Below the pieces are notes generated by a model that was not told the origin of the DNA, ran no database searches, and saw nothing but the letters and a program-made list of their open reading frames with translations. Below are positions 35,379 to 48,060 of a DNA stretch of 64,000 bases, one piece after another; positions within the stretch are counted from its first letter, which is position 1, and the number at the start of each line of letters is the position of its first letter. A program made the position numbers and the translations under genes. The DNA is from Beta vulgaris subsp. vulgaris (taxonomy: Eukaryota > Streptophyta > Magnoliopsida > Caryophyllales > Amaranthaceae), in the NCBI RefSeq assembly GCF_026745355.1, contig NC_079205.1:63657052-63721051 (forward strand), in the 5' to 3' direction.

Positions 35379-36828
35379 AGCCCAAGCCCCTCGGCCGAAC
35401 ATAATCCCGATCTGCTTTATCCCACCACACTTCCTCGCTACCCATGCCTCCACATCATTGTTAATATGCCACGTGCAATTGTGCAAAGTAGATGCGCAGA
35501 TGTGGGAAAAACGTCCGAGATATATTTGCATAAAGCCAGATCTCGATCACTCACAATGGCATTTGGCGCCACACAACCAATGAGGTTTTTCAGTGCCGAC
35601 AACATCCAGCGGTAACTCTCAGCATCCTCATGTTGCAGCAAAGCCCATGCAACAAGAAAATTCTTGTTGGTTGGTGTGACACCAACAATCTCTACCAAAG
35701 GATACAAGTACTTGTTTGTCTTGTACGTTGCATCAATGTGAAGCACATGCGGATATGTACGGACTAAGTTCACGGACGTCCGGTGTGCAATGAATGTATG
35801 TGTCACCCTACCCATCTCGTCTGAATCAAGCCAAAACAGATAATTGCTTTGAACAGCCTGATGAAGAAACTCCTGAGCTGCATTTCTGCCTTCTGATCTC
35901 TCTCTTCTTAACAAATCTTTACAATTATAAATGTGCCCCATGTTAGGTTTCACTGACGGAAATGCACTTGTAATGGCTTTTATGATGTGTCGTGGTTTCA
36001 CATGGGCTGCATTAGTTCTCCAACAAACTTCTTCGCACCGGGACTGAGACCGCTAATCTGTCGATGACCCTCTGGGTATAACATCATTGGGTGATTATGA
36101 AACCCATGTTCTGCCTTAGTCTTGACAACCCAATACGAATAGTTTTCCATTGGGACAAGAAACAACCGAAATGGACAACCACATGCTTTTCTTTTCGTTT
36201 TTCTCCTGATTGCTGAACTGAAATCACGAAGTTCTTTTTTCTTACCACGTTCACAATCTAGATATTGACAATTCTTTTTGTGACTGGTTATCACCAAAAA
36301 AAAACCGAATTCAAGAGCAATCTTTCTACACCATTCGACAGCATCATCACGATTATTAAATTGAGGAGAATTGTCAAAATAACGATTATAATTAATCCCA
36401 TTATTAACAAGCTCCTGGAAAAAAAAACAAATAAATTATTGTTAATTAAAAAAAAATAAAATATTCAAGCCAAATAAAAAATTAAGAATATTCCAAACAA
36501 ATATAAAAAATAGAATATTGAACATTTAATAACTCATTAGGTTAAATGTTCCTCCAGCTTTTTCCTAAAAAAAAATAGGGTTGGCGTTCCCAGAACCAAC
36601 GTCCGGCCAGGACGTTGGACCCATGGGTCTAACGTGTGGCCAGGACGTTCGACCCATGGGCCCAACGTCTGGCCAGGACGTTATGTCCATGGGTCGAACG
36701 TTTGGCCTGAACGTTAGCCCTATGGATCTAACGTCCTGGCCAGACGTTTGATCCATAGGGCGATCGTTCTGGCTACACGTTCGTTGTTTTCGAAGCGAAA
36801 AAAAAAATACCTGATCCGAAGACGACAT
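35379..36828 (-). pseudogene. MULE transposase gene (FAR1-like DNA-binding region plus DDE domain), truncated
   Basis: Exon 1 is only six codons (MSSSDQ, 36828-36811) before a CAG/GTATTT donor. Exon 2 starts at 36414 (ELVNNGINYNR) and includes FLVITSHKKNCQYLDCERG and KACGCPFRLFLVPMENYSYW plus a WVVKTKAEHGFHNHP block, which resembles the zinc-binding FAR1/MULE N-terminal domain. A small deletion near 36000 shifts the frame. The DDE domain shows HIDATYKTNKYLYPLVEIVG, NFLVAWALLQHEDAESYRWM and IVSDRDLALC; another shift follows before CTWHINNDVEAWVARKCGG. Everything downstream, including the expected SWIM zinc finger, is replaced by the ATT array. The gene is not functional as written. Confidence 0.85.
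36590..36785. repeat. Palindromic minisatellite in intron 1 of the transposase gene
   Basis: Units of about 31 bp alternate between a module centred on CCCATGGG and one centred on CTGGCCAG, linked by AACGT/ACGTT, for example ACGTTCGACCCATGGG then CCAACGTCTGGCCAGGACGT. The design mirrors the array at the other end of the element, although the linker sequence differs. Confidence 0.85.
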
Positions 36829-37386
36829 TATTTCTATATTAATTAATGGCGTTCGCTGGAGATCGTTAATTTCAATGACTGCGGGTGAGTGCCGTAAATT
36901 TTAGAGTTAATTTCAATGAATGTTGGTGAGTGCCGCCGGTTATTTTAGAGTTTGGAGAGAAGTGAAAGTTAAATTTTGCATTACAGTAAAAATTTGGAAG
37001 ATATAGTAAAAAATAATATTGGTTAAAACACATAAGGACATAATCGTCCATTCATATATAAATTTGGGCGATTTTAATGAAATAATGGGCGATGTTTAAC
37101 AATGCCCTATATTGGTCAAACTTTAAATTTTTTGATCAAATATTTTTATTTATATATATAAAAAAAAATATTCATGTGGAATTGTATTAGATTTGTCTCA
37201 ATTAGTAGTTTCATAATATCAACTTTTTATATTTTTTTTATTAATACGAAATTGAAGATATCGAATGTCAAATGTTTATTTTTGAAACCGTGTAAACAAA
37301 AATATTAATATATAACTTTTATGTACTTTATTCCACATTCACTTAATATAGACCCAAGAATGTCATATGAATCAAAATAAATAACA

Positions 37387-37846
37387 TCTATACTGGTATA
37401 TTAAAAGACGTTTCTATGAAAGTTATGATATCACGTGCCACTCTCCTCTAAAGCTTTAATGCTAATGTTTTATTTTTAAGTCAAACCTTCAATTAAAAAG
37501 AATAATGGTGTGTAGTTACAAGGTATCAAACACTTAACCTTTGAAATGAAAAGTAAAAGTTTAACCATTAGTCCAATATAACATCGTTGTTTAGTATTTC
37601 AAGATGAAATATCATAATGTTTTATAATTATATATCGTTAAAAGATTTGGACAAGTCGTTAGATACCTAATTTTTTTTATGATAATAACAAGCCTATTAT
37701 AGATATAAACTCTTACTCAGAAAGTTAGTTAAGCTATTGCTTCATCCCCAAACTTTAAGGGTTTATTTTATGTCATTACATCAATTTTACGTGACAAAAA
37801 ATTACAAAAAGTAACAAATCGGAGCATCGCCCGGGACATTCACTGG
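37387..37846 (+). mobile_element. Non-autonomous Helitron
   Basis: The 5' end is TCTATACTGGTATATTAAAA, preceded by A. The 3' end is CACTGG followed by T, with a GC-rich stretch (CGGAGCATCGCCCGGG) just upstream. The head resembles the Helitron at 8922-9270, but the 3' hairpin is weaker, so the end is less certain. Confidence 0.65.
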
Positions 37847-38149
37847 TTTGTTTTGTTGATAACATGGGCCACAACGTGGGATGCAGAACATAGCTCGAAA
37901 GATAAACAGAGTAGCCAATTGAATTGACAACGTTTTTGTATAAATCCTTCTAAAAATCCGCTTTATATTTTAAACTTGTAAATGATGCATTAGGAAATCC
38001 TCGTATGTTGGGTTTCCTAATCTACATACTTTTATGTAGCATGTTATAAGATAACTCCCTTAATTCTCAATTATTTTTTTATCCTGATTCACATTTGGGG
38101 TCAAGTATATAAGTCTCTAGCTAATAGTATATTTTACCGATTCCACAGG

Positions 38150-39430
38150 TGGATTTTCGATAGACAACTGGAGGAGAGATCTAATTATGCAGGGAGAATA
38201 GATAGTCATTTAGTAAAAAATTCAGCAACTTGCGACTAAGTAGGAACATGAAGAAACATAAGACCTCCTTTGCCAACCATTTCACAAATTAAACAAAATG
38301 ATAATCAACATCAGTGTGTTTGCTTTGATCATGATGATCTGGATTAGCAGTGAGATAAGTAGTAGAAACATTATCACAATACAATGCCGCAGGTCGTCGA
38401 AGAAAATAACCAAGGCCAGGAAGAAGTTGTCGTAGCCAAATACTCCCTCTGTTTCCTAAAGATCTTCCTTGTTACTGTTCCTACAGATACCAAGGATAAT
38501 CCACTTGTGTGGGTGTGGGATGGGTAAAGTAGGAGAGAGAAATGCGTTAAGATAAATAAACAAATAAAAAGGGGTTAAAGTAGGAGAGAAAGGGAGTAAA
38601 ATTGAATTAATAATGTAATGGTGGACCATATGATAGGGACATGAGAGGGTAAAAAGGAGAAAAAAATCCAAATAAGGAAAAGTAAAAGAAATAAGATCTT
38701 TTGGAAACGCACTTAAACGGAAAGAAGGAAGATCTTTAGGAAACGGAGGGAGTAGTTTATGCAGCAGTATACCCAACAACCCTATATCCAGCTTTAGTGG
38801 AGGATTGGAAACAACGTGTTGCTTTGTTGAGTGCCAGGAAATCAAATTATTCCCAAGGAGAACAACATAACCAGTAGTAGAACGACGAGTATTAGTAGAA
38901 ACCGCCCAATCTGCATCAGAGTAGGTAATACTTAATAGCAATAGTAGAAAAACTGCTGCTATATAGGTAAGAACATACTAAAAGTCAAAATGCCTTGCAG
39001 ATATTTGAAAATTCTTTTCACATCATGAAGGTGAGTAGTACGAGGAGCATGCATAAACTGAGACGCCATATTACAACACAAACAATATCTGAAAGAGTCA
39101 TAGTTAAATATTGCAAAGCACCAACCATGCTACGATAATCAGTGGGATCAACATCAAGAAGAGACAAAGTAACTTTAGAGACAACATGAGTTGGAACTGG
39201 CTTATCAGTATGGAGATGAAATTTTCGAAGCAAATCAGAAGCATACTTATTTTGAGACAGAAATAAACTAGATGGAGTATGCACAACCTGAAGACCTAAG
39301 AAGTAATGAAGATCCCCTAAATTCTTCATAGCAAACTAAAAAGAAAGAACGGAAATGAATTTTCAGACAAAATTAGAACTCCTACCAACGAAAACTATGT
39401 CATCAACATACAAGAGAAATGTATAATATA
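38150..39430 (-). pseudogene. Remnant of a second copia element (reverse transcriptase end and RNase H)
   Basis: Reading leftwards from 39430: FLLYVDDIVFVG, then (39329) MKNLGDLHYFLGLQVV, NKYASDLLRKFHLHTDKPVP, DYRSMVGALQYLT, and (38941) TYSDADWAVSTNTRRSTTGY with VVLLGNNLISWHS. The RNase H domain is cut by the MITE at 38443-38752 and resumes at 38440 with WLRQLLPGLGYFLRRPAALY and CDNVSTTYLTANPDHHDQSK. No LTRs or upstream domains are visible, so this is an old fragment. Confidence 0.88.
38443..38752. mobile_element. Stowaway-like MITE inserted in copia RNase H
   Basis: Ends CTCCCTCTGTTTCCTAAAG and CTTTAGGAAACGGAGGGAG are flanked by TA. Same family as 31529-31817. Removing it brings the two halves of the RNase H domain together. 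Confidence 0.88.
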
Positions 39431-40016
39431 AATTACATGTAGAGAATTACCGGGCCTTATCAACTATGTACATAGAAAATTGAAAGTCAAAGAATTAGCT
39501 AAACAGGTTATGTTGATTATATTTCGGGTTTACAAATTAACCGGTTGATTCCCTCTCAATTTAAATCGACTTATTTATTAATTAAATTGACTACTCTCAA
39601 CCTTGATATACGACAATTTATTAATCGAGGCTACTTTCAATTGTTAAATTTTTGAGTTGAGTTGTTGGCTTTTGTCAATTTTGTCATCTCTAATAATAAA
39701 ACTTTATACGATATCGTAATATTTAATTATCACACTTTTTAAATGAGATTTTTTTTAGTACAGAGATGAAATATATTTTTAAGAAGGATAATTTGGCGAA
39801 ATTATCTCATAAAATATTTTTTTTGCAAGAAACTACCTAATAAAAAATGAGACACAAAATTACTTAATTTTTTTTTGTGCCAAGAAAATGATAATGGTCA
39901 AATTCTAATGGGTTAACTCTATTTTCCGACGTTGACTCACATGTGCTTAGTTAGCACTTGACTTTAATTTACCTCTCTTTGTTCTTTTTTCATCGTGTGA
40001 TTCTTCCACTCCACTA

Positions 40017-40027
40017 CTTATAAATAC
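40017..40027 (+). promoter_or_regulatory. Candidate TATA box of the SET-domain gene
   Basis: CTTATAAATAC lies 130-140 bp upstream of the ATG at 40157, a normal plant distance for a short 5' UTR. No experimental start is known. Confidence 0.5.
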
Positions 40028-40156
40028 AGTTAGACGCACAAAAAAGTTGTTACGATTCTACACACAAAAGAAAGTAGTTACATAATTTCTGAATTTGCCT
40101 TAAGTTGAGAGCAGCTAAACTTGAAGCTTACAAGAAAAGAATAGCAACAAATAACA

Positions 40157-43100
40157 ATGGAGAATTCTACCAAAGATAACCAGGTAAAACTTCATACTCA
40201 TTTCTTGCACTTTCTTTTTTCCAGTATACTGCATTTTCTTTTCTCCCTAAATGTTGAATATTTCCTTATTATTAACAATTGTTTGATTAATTAACTTGTA
40301 ATCGGCTTATAAATTAATCACCCATATGATATTCATGAGAGAGAGTTTATAAAGATTGAGAAAATTTCATGTACTCTGCTTAATAACACTTTTAATTACT
40401 AAAGTGTTCATCATTTGGGAAGTTAATGAAGAATATGGTAAGCAAAATTATTATAATTACTTACACTTTTTCTCATTTCAGTAGAGTTCTCATTGTAGTT
40501 GTTGCTTTAGGAATGTAGGTACTTTCATCAAACAGATGATGGGTTGTATGAGTTACAGTTTGAAATATTTCTGGGATTTGCTTGTTGAATGTGGGTTCTT
40601 ATTCATTTCCAAGAATTGCTGAGGAGTCCGTAATTTTAGAAGTCCGTGATTTTAGAAGTGTCACAAGTAATTTGGAACGGAGGAAGTATATATATATATA
40701 TATATTTTTGGGTTTTTGGGTATTTGAAGTTTGTAATATTTCTGGGATTTGCGTGATATGAATCTTTATTCTTGTATTTTTGTTGGGTGTTTTCTAACTG
40801 TGATATTTGCTTACTTTCAGCCTTCTACATCGAGTAATGTAGGTGGTGTAACGGATGATGATTGTTTCTTGGTCCTGAAATTGGCTGAAGATGATCCTTT
40901 GTATGAAAAGAAGATAGTGAGTACTATTATAGCTTTACTTTTTTTCATTAGGGTTTATGGATTAGTGGATTACTTGTAGGTAATTTAATCATCCAGCTGT
41001 GTAATTGTTTGGTAAGACTGGTAACATGTATGAACTGTGATGTCTTTTGAAGTGTTGAACAGTTTGATCCATAACAGTTCAATTAATTGTCGGCGATTTA
41101 GCTTGGATGGAAATCCAATATTTGACGGAATGGTTTGTTCCGATGAATGCTAAACTATTCAAACCAGTGATATGGTTGTTTATGTATCCATCTATTCAAG
41201 TAATTATGTTTAGCTCTTATAGAGCGTTTCAGGGTCTTCAAATGAGTGAGATTTGTGTTTTTCCAGAAGCAATGAATTCAAAGCACTTGGTTCTATGTAT
41301 TCGACTAATGTTTGCATTAGCGTAGTTTTCTGTTTTAGGCTTACAAGATATCTAGAGAACTGTTCTGCTGTTTAGTCATAAATAAACATGTTTTGCTGGA
41401 TTGTGCTAACTGCTAAGAATTTTTTTTCTCTTTTATTACAGAAATTGCTCGCAGATAAGGGCTTTGGTTCAAATGACCGTGTATACTTCCATAAAACTTT
41501 AGTTTCTGAATTTGCAAATGTTGAGCTGAATGCCTTACTCCAGAGAGCTCGAATAATTAAGTTGAACGATGTAAGTGGTTTTGAAGATATGGTACATTTT
41601 ACATCTACTTTATGCAGTAGGCTGATTTGTAGTTTAGATTAGCTTGGGAAATGGTTCCCTTCATGTTACATCTAGTCTGCATTATATACATATTGTCCGT
41701 TTGTCCCTCTATAGTATTTTGGCTACGATACAAGGTGATTAACTTATCAGAGAACTTAAAATCTGAAACTATCGTGCCAACAATTATGATAAGTTGCCTC
41801 TTCCTGTTGCAGATTGAGCTTTATTTTGGTCTAATGCATGTGGATCCCGCAGAAGAATTGTACAGTTCTCGGAATGAGTTAGAGGCTCTCAATTTTATCC
41901 TCTCTCTTGTTGATCTCTACAGTGAAAAAAGTAAGGAAATAATGCTTCACTGAAAGTATTACGAGATGCAATTATTAGAAGACTTTACAATTTTGGTGAA
42001 AAAAATAAATTGAAAACAAGGATTGTAAAGGAAGCATGTGACAGTGAGAAGCATCTTATGGAGTGGGCTGAAAGCTGTGGTCTAAAATCTAAGCTGCAGA
42101 TAGCTTGTATGTCAGAAGTCGTTATAAAATCTGCTTCTTTTAACTTGTTTAAATCACCACTGTGGCTATCCTTGCGAAAATTTGCTTAAGATGCTTTTCT
42201 AGTATTGATGTTTACATAATGTGCACAATCTAGATGTTGAAGGAGCTGGGAGAGGAGCTCTGGCAGCAGAAGATCTTGGGGTTGGAGACGTTGCACTGGA
42301 GATTCCGATTTCTGTTATTATCTCAGAAGACCTTGTATATGACTCAGACATGGTATGATTCATCTGGGGAAAGGTTATTATATGCATAAATTAGATTTAT
42401 CAATCTGACCTGAGTGCATCAGCATCTTATGAGTTCTGTTAGGTGCAGGGACTGTACACATCTTTCTTCCATATAGCAGGATACATAATGGGTTATTGTT
42501 GTGTAGACGAGGGGAAGTATTGAATTTCTCTGTACTCTTTATTAATTCAGGTTGATGCTTTGAAGAAGATAGATGGCATTTCAGCTGAAACTATGTTGTT
42601 GTTGTGGAGCATGAGGGAGAGACACAATGTGGATTCAAAGTACAAATCCTACTTTGATACACTGCCTGAAAAATTTAACACGGGTTTGTCCTGCTCACTA
42701 GTGTCTTTTTGATATAACTCGTATTGATCATCTAGCAACTCTATATACCTGTACTGTGATTATTATTTGGGGAAATCACCTTTTAACAGCTTGCTTTCTG
42801 TGTTCTGGCTACTTTATCACCAGAACCTCATAAACAAGCCTCTGACAATGTTGAACATGTTCTCGCTAAAATTCTGTGATTTGTTTGAAATAGGATTGAG
42901 TTTTGGTCTGGATGCAATGATAGCTTTGGATGGGACCTTGGCTCTTGAAGAAGTATCCCAAGCTAAGGAGGTAATAGAAATGTTTATTCTGTTTATCATA
43001 TATTAGCAATCATATATTTGCTGATTATGGTTAAAGAAATTCTTCATAATGGGATGTATATGGAGTAAAATCCAAGCTCGTATCATAGTTATGATATATA

Positions 43101-45900
43101 GCTAGGGCTGTTTAGAGTATGGTCTGGGCTGCTCCAAACCGCAAACAAAATCAATCTATCGCGGTTTGGGCTGTTTGCAATTTCAAAAATATGGGTTAGT
43201 TTGGGATTTTGACCAAACTGCACTTTGCGGTTTGGGTTTGGTTTGGATTTCTAAAAAACCAAAACCGTACCATAAACCATCTAATGTGCTGAAGATTATT
43301 AGTGGCACATTATAAAGTTGTTGGTTTGGTGTGCATATTTCTGAAAGCAATGGACGTGGCGGGTGCGCTGTGGTTAAACTACAAACCACACTACACCAAA
43401 CCGTTTTACATGGTGTGGTTTAGTGCTGTTTGGGGCAAAGTGCGCTGTGGTTTCGTATGGAAAAATGCCAAAGCGTTATTTGCGGCTTGGTTTGGGTAAT
43501 GTCCCAAACGACGCTGAACCAACCCACTAACACCCCTAGAAAGATGATAGCAGCATTTATGCTTCATCATACTTGGGACACAAAAGTAACTGGTCGTACA
43601 GTTGAATGGTCCTAGAGTTCTATTGAAAAATGACCTGCATCAATGAAAGCAAAGGATTTTCTTGACCTGTCTTTTTCAGAAAATAAACCTACCTTAATTA
43701 ATGTAAATCCCTTTGTTTCCAAAGATAATGTCGTAGGAAACTTTCATAGATATTGTGGGTACATAATGAGTATGAATAAATGCATGATTGAACCAATTGT
43801 GTACTAGTATAGTTGGAATAGGGAAGATTGGTAATTATCATCTATTAATGAGATAAATTAATTTATGAGGATATTATCTTTGACACTGAAAGGGTTTTTA
43901 TTAAAATAACATACTTTTACTGGTTCTTATATAGCTGATATATGCATGTTGCAGCACTTGCGGTCTGGATATGATGAGTTGTTTCCTGCACTCTCCATCA
44001 GTTCTCCTGATATATTCGCATCTGAGTTCTACACATGGGAGCAGTATCAATGGGCATGTGAGTTATGGTACTCAAATTCGATGAAGATAATGTTTCCTGA
44101 TGGAAAGCTGAGGACATGTTTGGTCCCTATTGCAGGCTTTCTAAACCATTCGGTACGTTTTCTTGTCTTCTTTCACTGGTTTTTTTTGTTGTTGATAGAA
44201 TATTCGGTAGCCAAATCCTACTGCTGAAACTCATTAACGCTTAATCTTACATCCTCATGTTGTAGAAAAAGCGCAAGCTCACCCATATTGGTTCTTTTTA
44301 TTTATGGTCAACTTCCCACTTACCTAAGCTGCTAGAGTGAAAATGTGTTTAGAACCTGATTGCAATATTCATATCAAGACATACAATATTCTACCATTTT
44401 TCTTACAAATATTTAAAATGTGTCAAAATATGAATGAAAGAAGTTCTCTTTCTTCTATATGGATAGAAGATTTAATAATTATATTACTCCTCTTTATAGC
44501 CAAAAATTGTTAATCTAATGCCTCTTTGTCTCTTCCATCATGACTCTGAGAAACAAGCTCACCCAGTATCTCCTTTTAAATATTTGTTGAATACTATTTT
44601 TGATATGGTGTTGTCTCTCTACATTTCTACATTCTACAGGTTTGCCCACATATTTTGCATTATGGCAGAGTGGATGCTACGACAAACACTCTCAAATTCC
44701 CTTTGTCAAGACCTTGCAAGAAGGGGGAGCAATGCTACCTGAGCTATGGAAATTTGTCTAGTTCTCATCTGCTCACCTTCTATGGTTTCATACCACAACC
44801 ACCAAACCCTTTTGATGTCATCCCTTTAGGTGGGTTTCATTTACTTTCTTCCTTTTGCTACAATTGGGGTAGTCAGAGTTGTTTCTTGAATTTTTTTAAC
44901 ATATTGTTCTTTCCCTTTTTGGGATGATCTCACTTCTTTACGGAAATCATTCATTGGTTGTGGTTGTGCTGTAGATATTGAAGCAGCCCCAGAAAGCTCT
45001 TCTGAGGATGTTCGTTCTGCATCTGACATTACACACATGGTTCGGGGTACATGGCTTTCACCCAACCAAGAAATCTTCTACTATGGATTGCCATCACTAC
45101 TATTGGAGCATTTACGGAGTGCTCGGAGTCCAGGCTTGCGGACAATGACACTGGTACATCTCGCTCCTGTATGGTTTTGATTATCAATAGCACACGTGAT
45201 ATGGAAACTTCAGACAAATTTTATGGTAGAAGTGTATTGTTAGAATTTGAGTGCAACTCATGCGATATACTCTCTCAGTCCCTCCGCCTTTTTTACATGC
45301 TACATAGTAGTAGTATACATATATGAATGTGCCAAATACTGGTTATAATACCGTAAGTTCCAAATTACTTGTTACATTTTTTTTGACATGTGGTCCGTAC
45401 CATCATTGCATACATCTCCTAAAGATTTGTCTAGAACTGAATCATAGCAAGTAATTGTAGTATGGTATATTGCGAATCGTGCAGATCAGTAAATTGAACT
45501 AGTTGAAATCATTATTGGTTTGTATTTTGTGCTGTTCAATGCTGTCAGGATCTCACAATTGGATACTGACTTTTGGCTTGTTTATTATATCAGCTGAAAG
45601 AAAACTTGGAAATTGAGAAGGAAGTTCTGAAGGACCTTTTAGCGATTTTTGATAACATGATGGACAACCTCGGCGACTCAGCATTGGATGACCGGTAAGT
45701 TTTCAGTGAGACTGTTTAATGCACATATTTTAACATTGACATGTGAACCTAAAGCTTGATGTCTTGCCTTCTGTAAGGAAAAATGAGAATTGGATGTGCA
45801 ATTAGCAATAAGGTACAAAGATCTGCAAAGAGATATCGTGTCTTCTTTAACGGTTGCCTGTCATGTTGGCCGAAATATGGTGGAACATGAGCTGGAGTAA
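40157..45900 (+). CDS. SET-domain protein of the Rubisco LSMT/SETD3 type, twelve exons
   Basis: Exons: 40157-40183, 40821-40916, 41442-41570, 41813-42106, 42234-42352, 42551-42683, 42894-42970, 43955-44152, 44640-44829, 44975-45153, 45594-45694, 45778-45900, all GT..AG. It starts MENSTKDNQ and ends NMVEHELE-TAA. The N-terminal SET motif is GRGALAAEDLGVGDVALEIP; the cofactor-binding motif is AGFLNHS; the C-terminal SET motif is SYGNLSSSHLLTFYGFIPQ. A helical substrate-binding-type region follows (LKENLEIEKEVLKDLL). The family transfers methyl groups from S-adenosylmethionine to lysine or histidine of non-histone proteins; this member's target is unknown and I see no obvious plastid transit peptide. 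Two one-base deletions break the frame, at about 41942 and 45794. It resembles Arabidopsis At2g18850 by recall. Confidence 0.88.
43102..43539. mobile_element. hAT-like MITE in an intron of the SET-domain gene
   Basis: Ends CTAGGGCTGTTTAG and CTAACACCCCTAG are inverted and of hAT type (TAGGGGTGT). The inside is rich in CAAACC/GGTTTGG repeats in both orientations and could fold. No clean 8-bp target duplication is seen. Confidence 0.55.
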
Positions 45901-46271
45901 TTGCATCACTGAGGATGACTTGTGTAGCTGTAACTTCATGTAGAACGAGCGCCCTTTCGTGCTGTTTTCTGTTAATGATGACTCATGTGTATGAATGCTT
46001 GTGTTGGAGCTTTATACTTTCTCTGTATGTCTCATTTGTTTGTAATACTAGCATAAATAGGAGATGTAATTTGTAGTTGCAAAGTCATATTAACATATGG
46101 CATAGATTAGTGATGCAGCAATTTTGTTCTGGAACTTACTCATTTGAGGTAGAGGAGAAATCTATGGAACATACTAGTCCAGATTTCTACAAAGGACCCC
46201 TTTACATTTTTTAGAGTACCCAAAGACTTGAAATGGTGCTAGGAGTCGAATAGTCAAATGATTGTATTATA

Positions 46272-46352
46272 CTTCTTACGTTTTGAAATAAATGAAACAC
46301 TGTTGTCAAAAAGTCTTTCATAAAAGGGAAGCGTTTTTTAGAATGGAGGAAG
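46272..46352. mobile_element. Short, deleted Stowaway-like MITE
   Basis: CTTCTTACGTTTTGAAAT and TTTTTTAGAATGGAGGAAG form weak inverted ends, flanked by TA. At 81 bp it is an internally deleted copy. Confidence 0.55.
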
Positions 46353-46867
46353 TAAAGTGTTTGATAATGCTGAACTGGTGATGCAACAGATTGTCTAGAA
46401 AAACCAGAGAATTCATCGGAATAACTGTAATATCTTTTAAAGTGAGAATTTTGTTTTATGTACAAATTAGATATTAGCCCATTGTTATTTGCTATATAAA
46501 TAAGTTATAGACAAGAAATTCTATTTTTCTTGTGATCCTTCTAACCCACTTGATGGAATTTTTTTTAATGTTCCCTTTAGTAGGGTGTAAAACACTTTCA
46601 ACTAAAGATGTTTTTCAAGGAAAATCATTTACACAAAGAAAATTTATTTTAAAGTTCTAACCAATAAGCTGTGCAATATTAGATTGATATTTCAAAACCT
46701 TATTTTCACGGTCTCTTGTTCTCCTTTTCCTTCGTTCATGTGCCATCTACAAATGTTGATCAAAATATTAAGAAATTTAACGTAAAGGAAAAAAGAAATA
46801 CGACTAAATAACCAATACGTATTAAGTACTTATATTCTATCTACACCCGGTACAGATATTGTTGAGA

Positions 46868-46999
46868 ATCAAGGTTGTCTAGTGGTTGTAAGACCCTCCT
46901 TCCATTTCTATGACAGGGGTTCGATTCTCACCCCTTACAAGAGGGACTCACAATTTCTCCCTTCGTTACAAGAGAATTCTCCCTACCTTTAAGGGAAAA
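46868..46999 (+). mobile_element. tRNA-derived SINE
   Basis: An A-box-like TTGTCTAGTGGTTGTAAGA (about 46875) and a B box GGTTCGATTCTC (46918-46929) are spaced as in a pol III promoter. The tail CCCTACCTTTAAGGGAAAA runs into A. Same family as 57616-57755. Confidence 0.7.
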
Positions 47000-47791
47000 A
47001 AAAGAATACATATATTTTTGTTCAGTTTTTGCTCCATAGTTGACACTTGACAAGTCGCCAACATTGGCATATTGGTACAAGCTACAAGCCAATTTATCGT
47101 GAAATGAAATTGAAAGTTGAATTTTTGTCATCTTTTTCTTGGCAAGAGAATTGTTTTAGATTCAATAGAGACATTTGTGAATTGTGATAACAATGGCAAA
47201 GAATTTAGAAACTTTTTCAAGAAGGAAGATATGGAATCAATAATTCAATGTATCCCACACATGCAAAATAGACTATTTAATTGTTTTTACTTTTGAATTT
47301 TTGAAGAATTTGCACACGTCTATTAGAAGACGTCATCATATCGAATTATTAATTACTATAATATCTTAATACTGAATAATCCTATTAGGTTGCCTTCGCA
47401 TATACCCATGGGCTCCTTACAATCATACATTGATACATTTCTAATTTCGCTAATCTCAAACAAATGCTTGAAGTAGGATTTAAACCATATACTTCTAAAC
47501 TTTTAATAATATAATTTCATTATTATGTTATTTATCATATTATAATAAGAGATACTCAAAGCCCACCTCAAAACCGAAAAGAAACAAAGAGATAATGAAA
47601 GCAAATTTAATGTTGCAACTAAATTGAAATACTTTGAAGTTAAAAAATAAGCAATGCAACCAATAAAACATAACTTTTCCCCTAAAAAAAAAAACATAAC
47701 TTTAAACTGTTAGGAAACTAGAATCCTCAAGAAAAAAAAAAATTGATGTAATTATTACACCATAAATTATGGTGTAACGAGTAACACCTGA

Positions 47792-47922
47792 GCAGGTGAT
47801 AACCTAGTGGTATTGGCATCACCTTCGATCCCATAGGTCACGGGTCAGTCTCACCTCTTGCAAGGAGGGATCCCCTTCCCCCTTTCTTTACAAGGGACTT
47901 CATCTTACCTTTTAAAAAAAAA
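47792..47922 (+). mobile_element. Diverged tRNA-derived SINE
   Basis: TAACCTAGTGGTATTGGCAT and CACGGGTCAGTCTCACC are degenerate A and B boxes, followed by GCAAGGAGGGATCCCC and an A-rich end. Parallel to the SINE at 46868 in layout. Confidence 0.6.
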
Positions 47923-48060
47923 CTCAAGTGACATGATATAATAATAAAATGGCTTTAAATTTATGTCATTATTTGATATATACTCCATGTCATTTTTGAT
48001 GAGGTATTGAGATCACATCATCACATGTATGTCATTACGTATGTTCCACATGAATAAATT

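Larger units (their letters stand above)
32420..37115. mobile_element. Mutator-like element carrying a plant-mobile-domain gene and a MULE transposase gene
   Basis: Inverted ends of at least 70 bp: CGCCCATTATTTACTAAAAT then CGCCCAAATTTA on the left (32445-32480) and the reverse complement on the right (37061-37092), with weaker similarity on both sides. Inside are two convergent genes, one of the plant mobile domain class (plus strand) and one MULE transposase (minus strand). Both are known from Mutator-like elements. Exact termini and the 9-bp target duplication could not be fixed by eye. Both genes are damaged. Confidence 0.8.

Noticed and set aside
34744..35583. Long open frames of Ile, Leu and Tyr around 33100-33430 and 34890-35580
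   Set aside because: They are translations of ATT microsatellites in several frames on both strands, not proteins.
35998..36297. Separate 99-codon gene starting at 36297
   Set aside because: The first codon is TTG and the frame continues upstream to the splice acceptor at 36414; it is part of the transposase exon.
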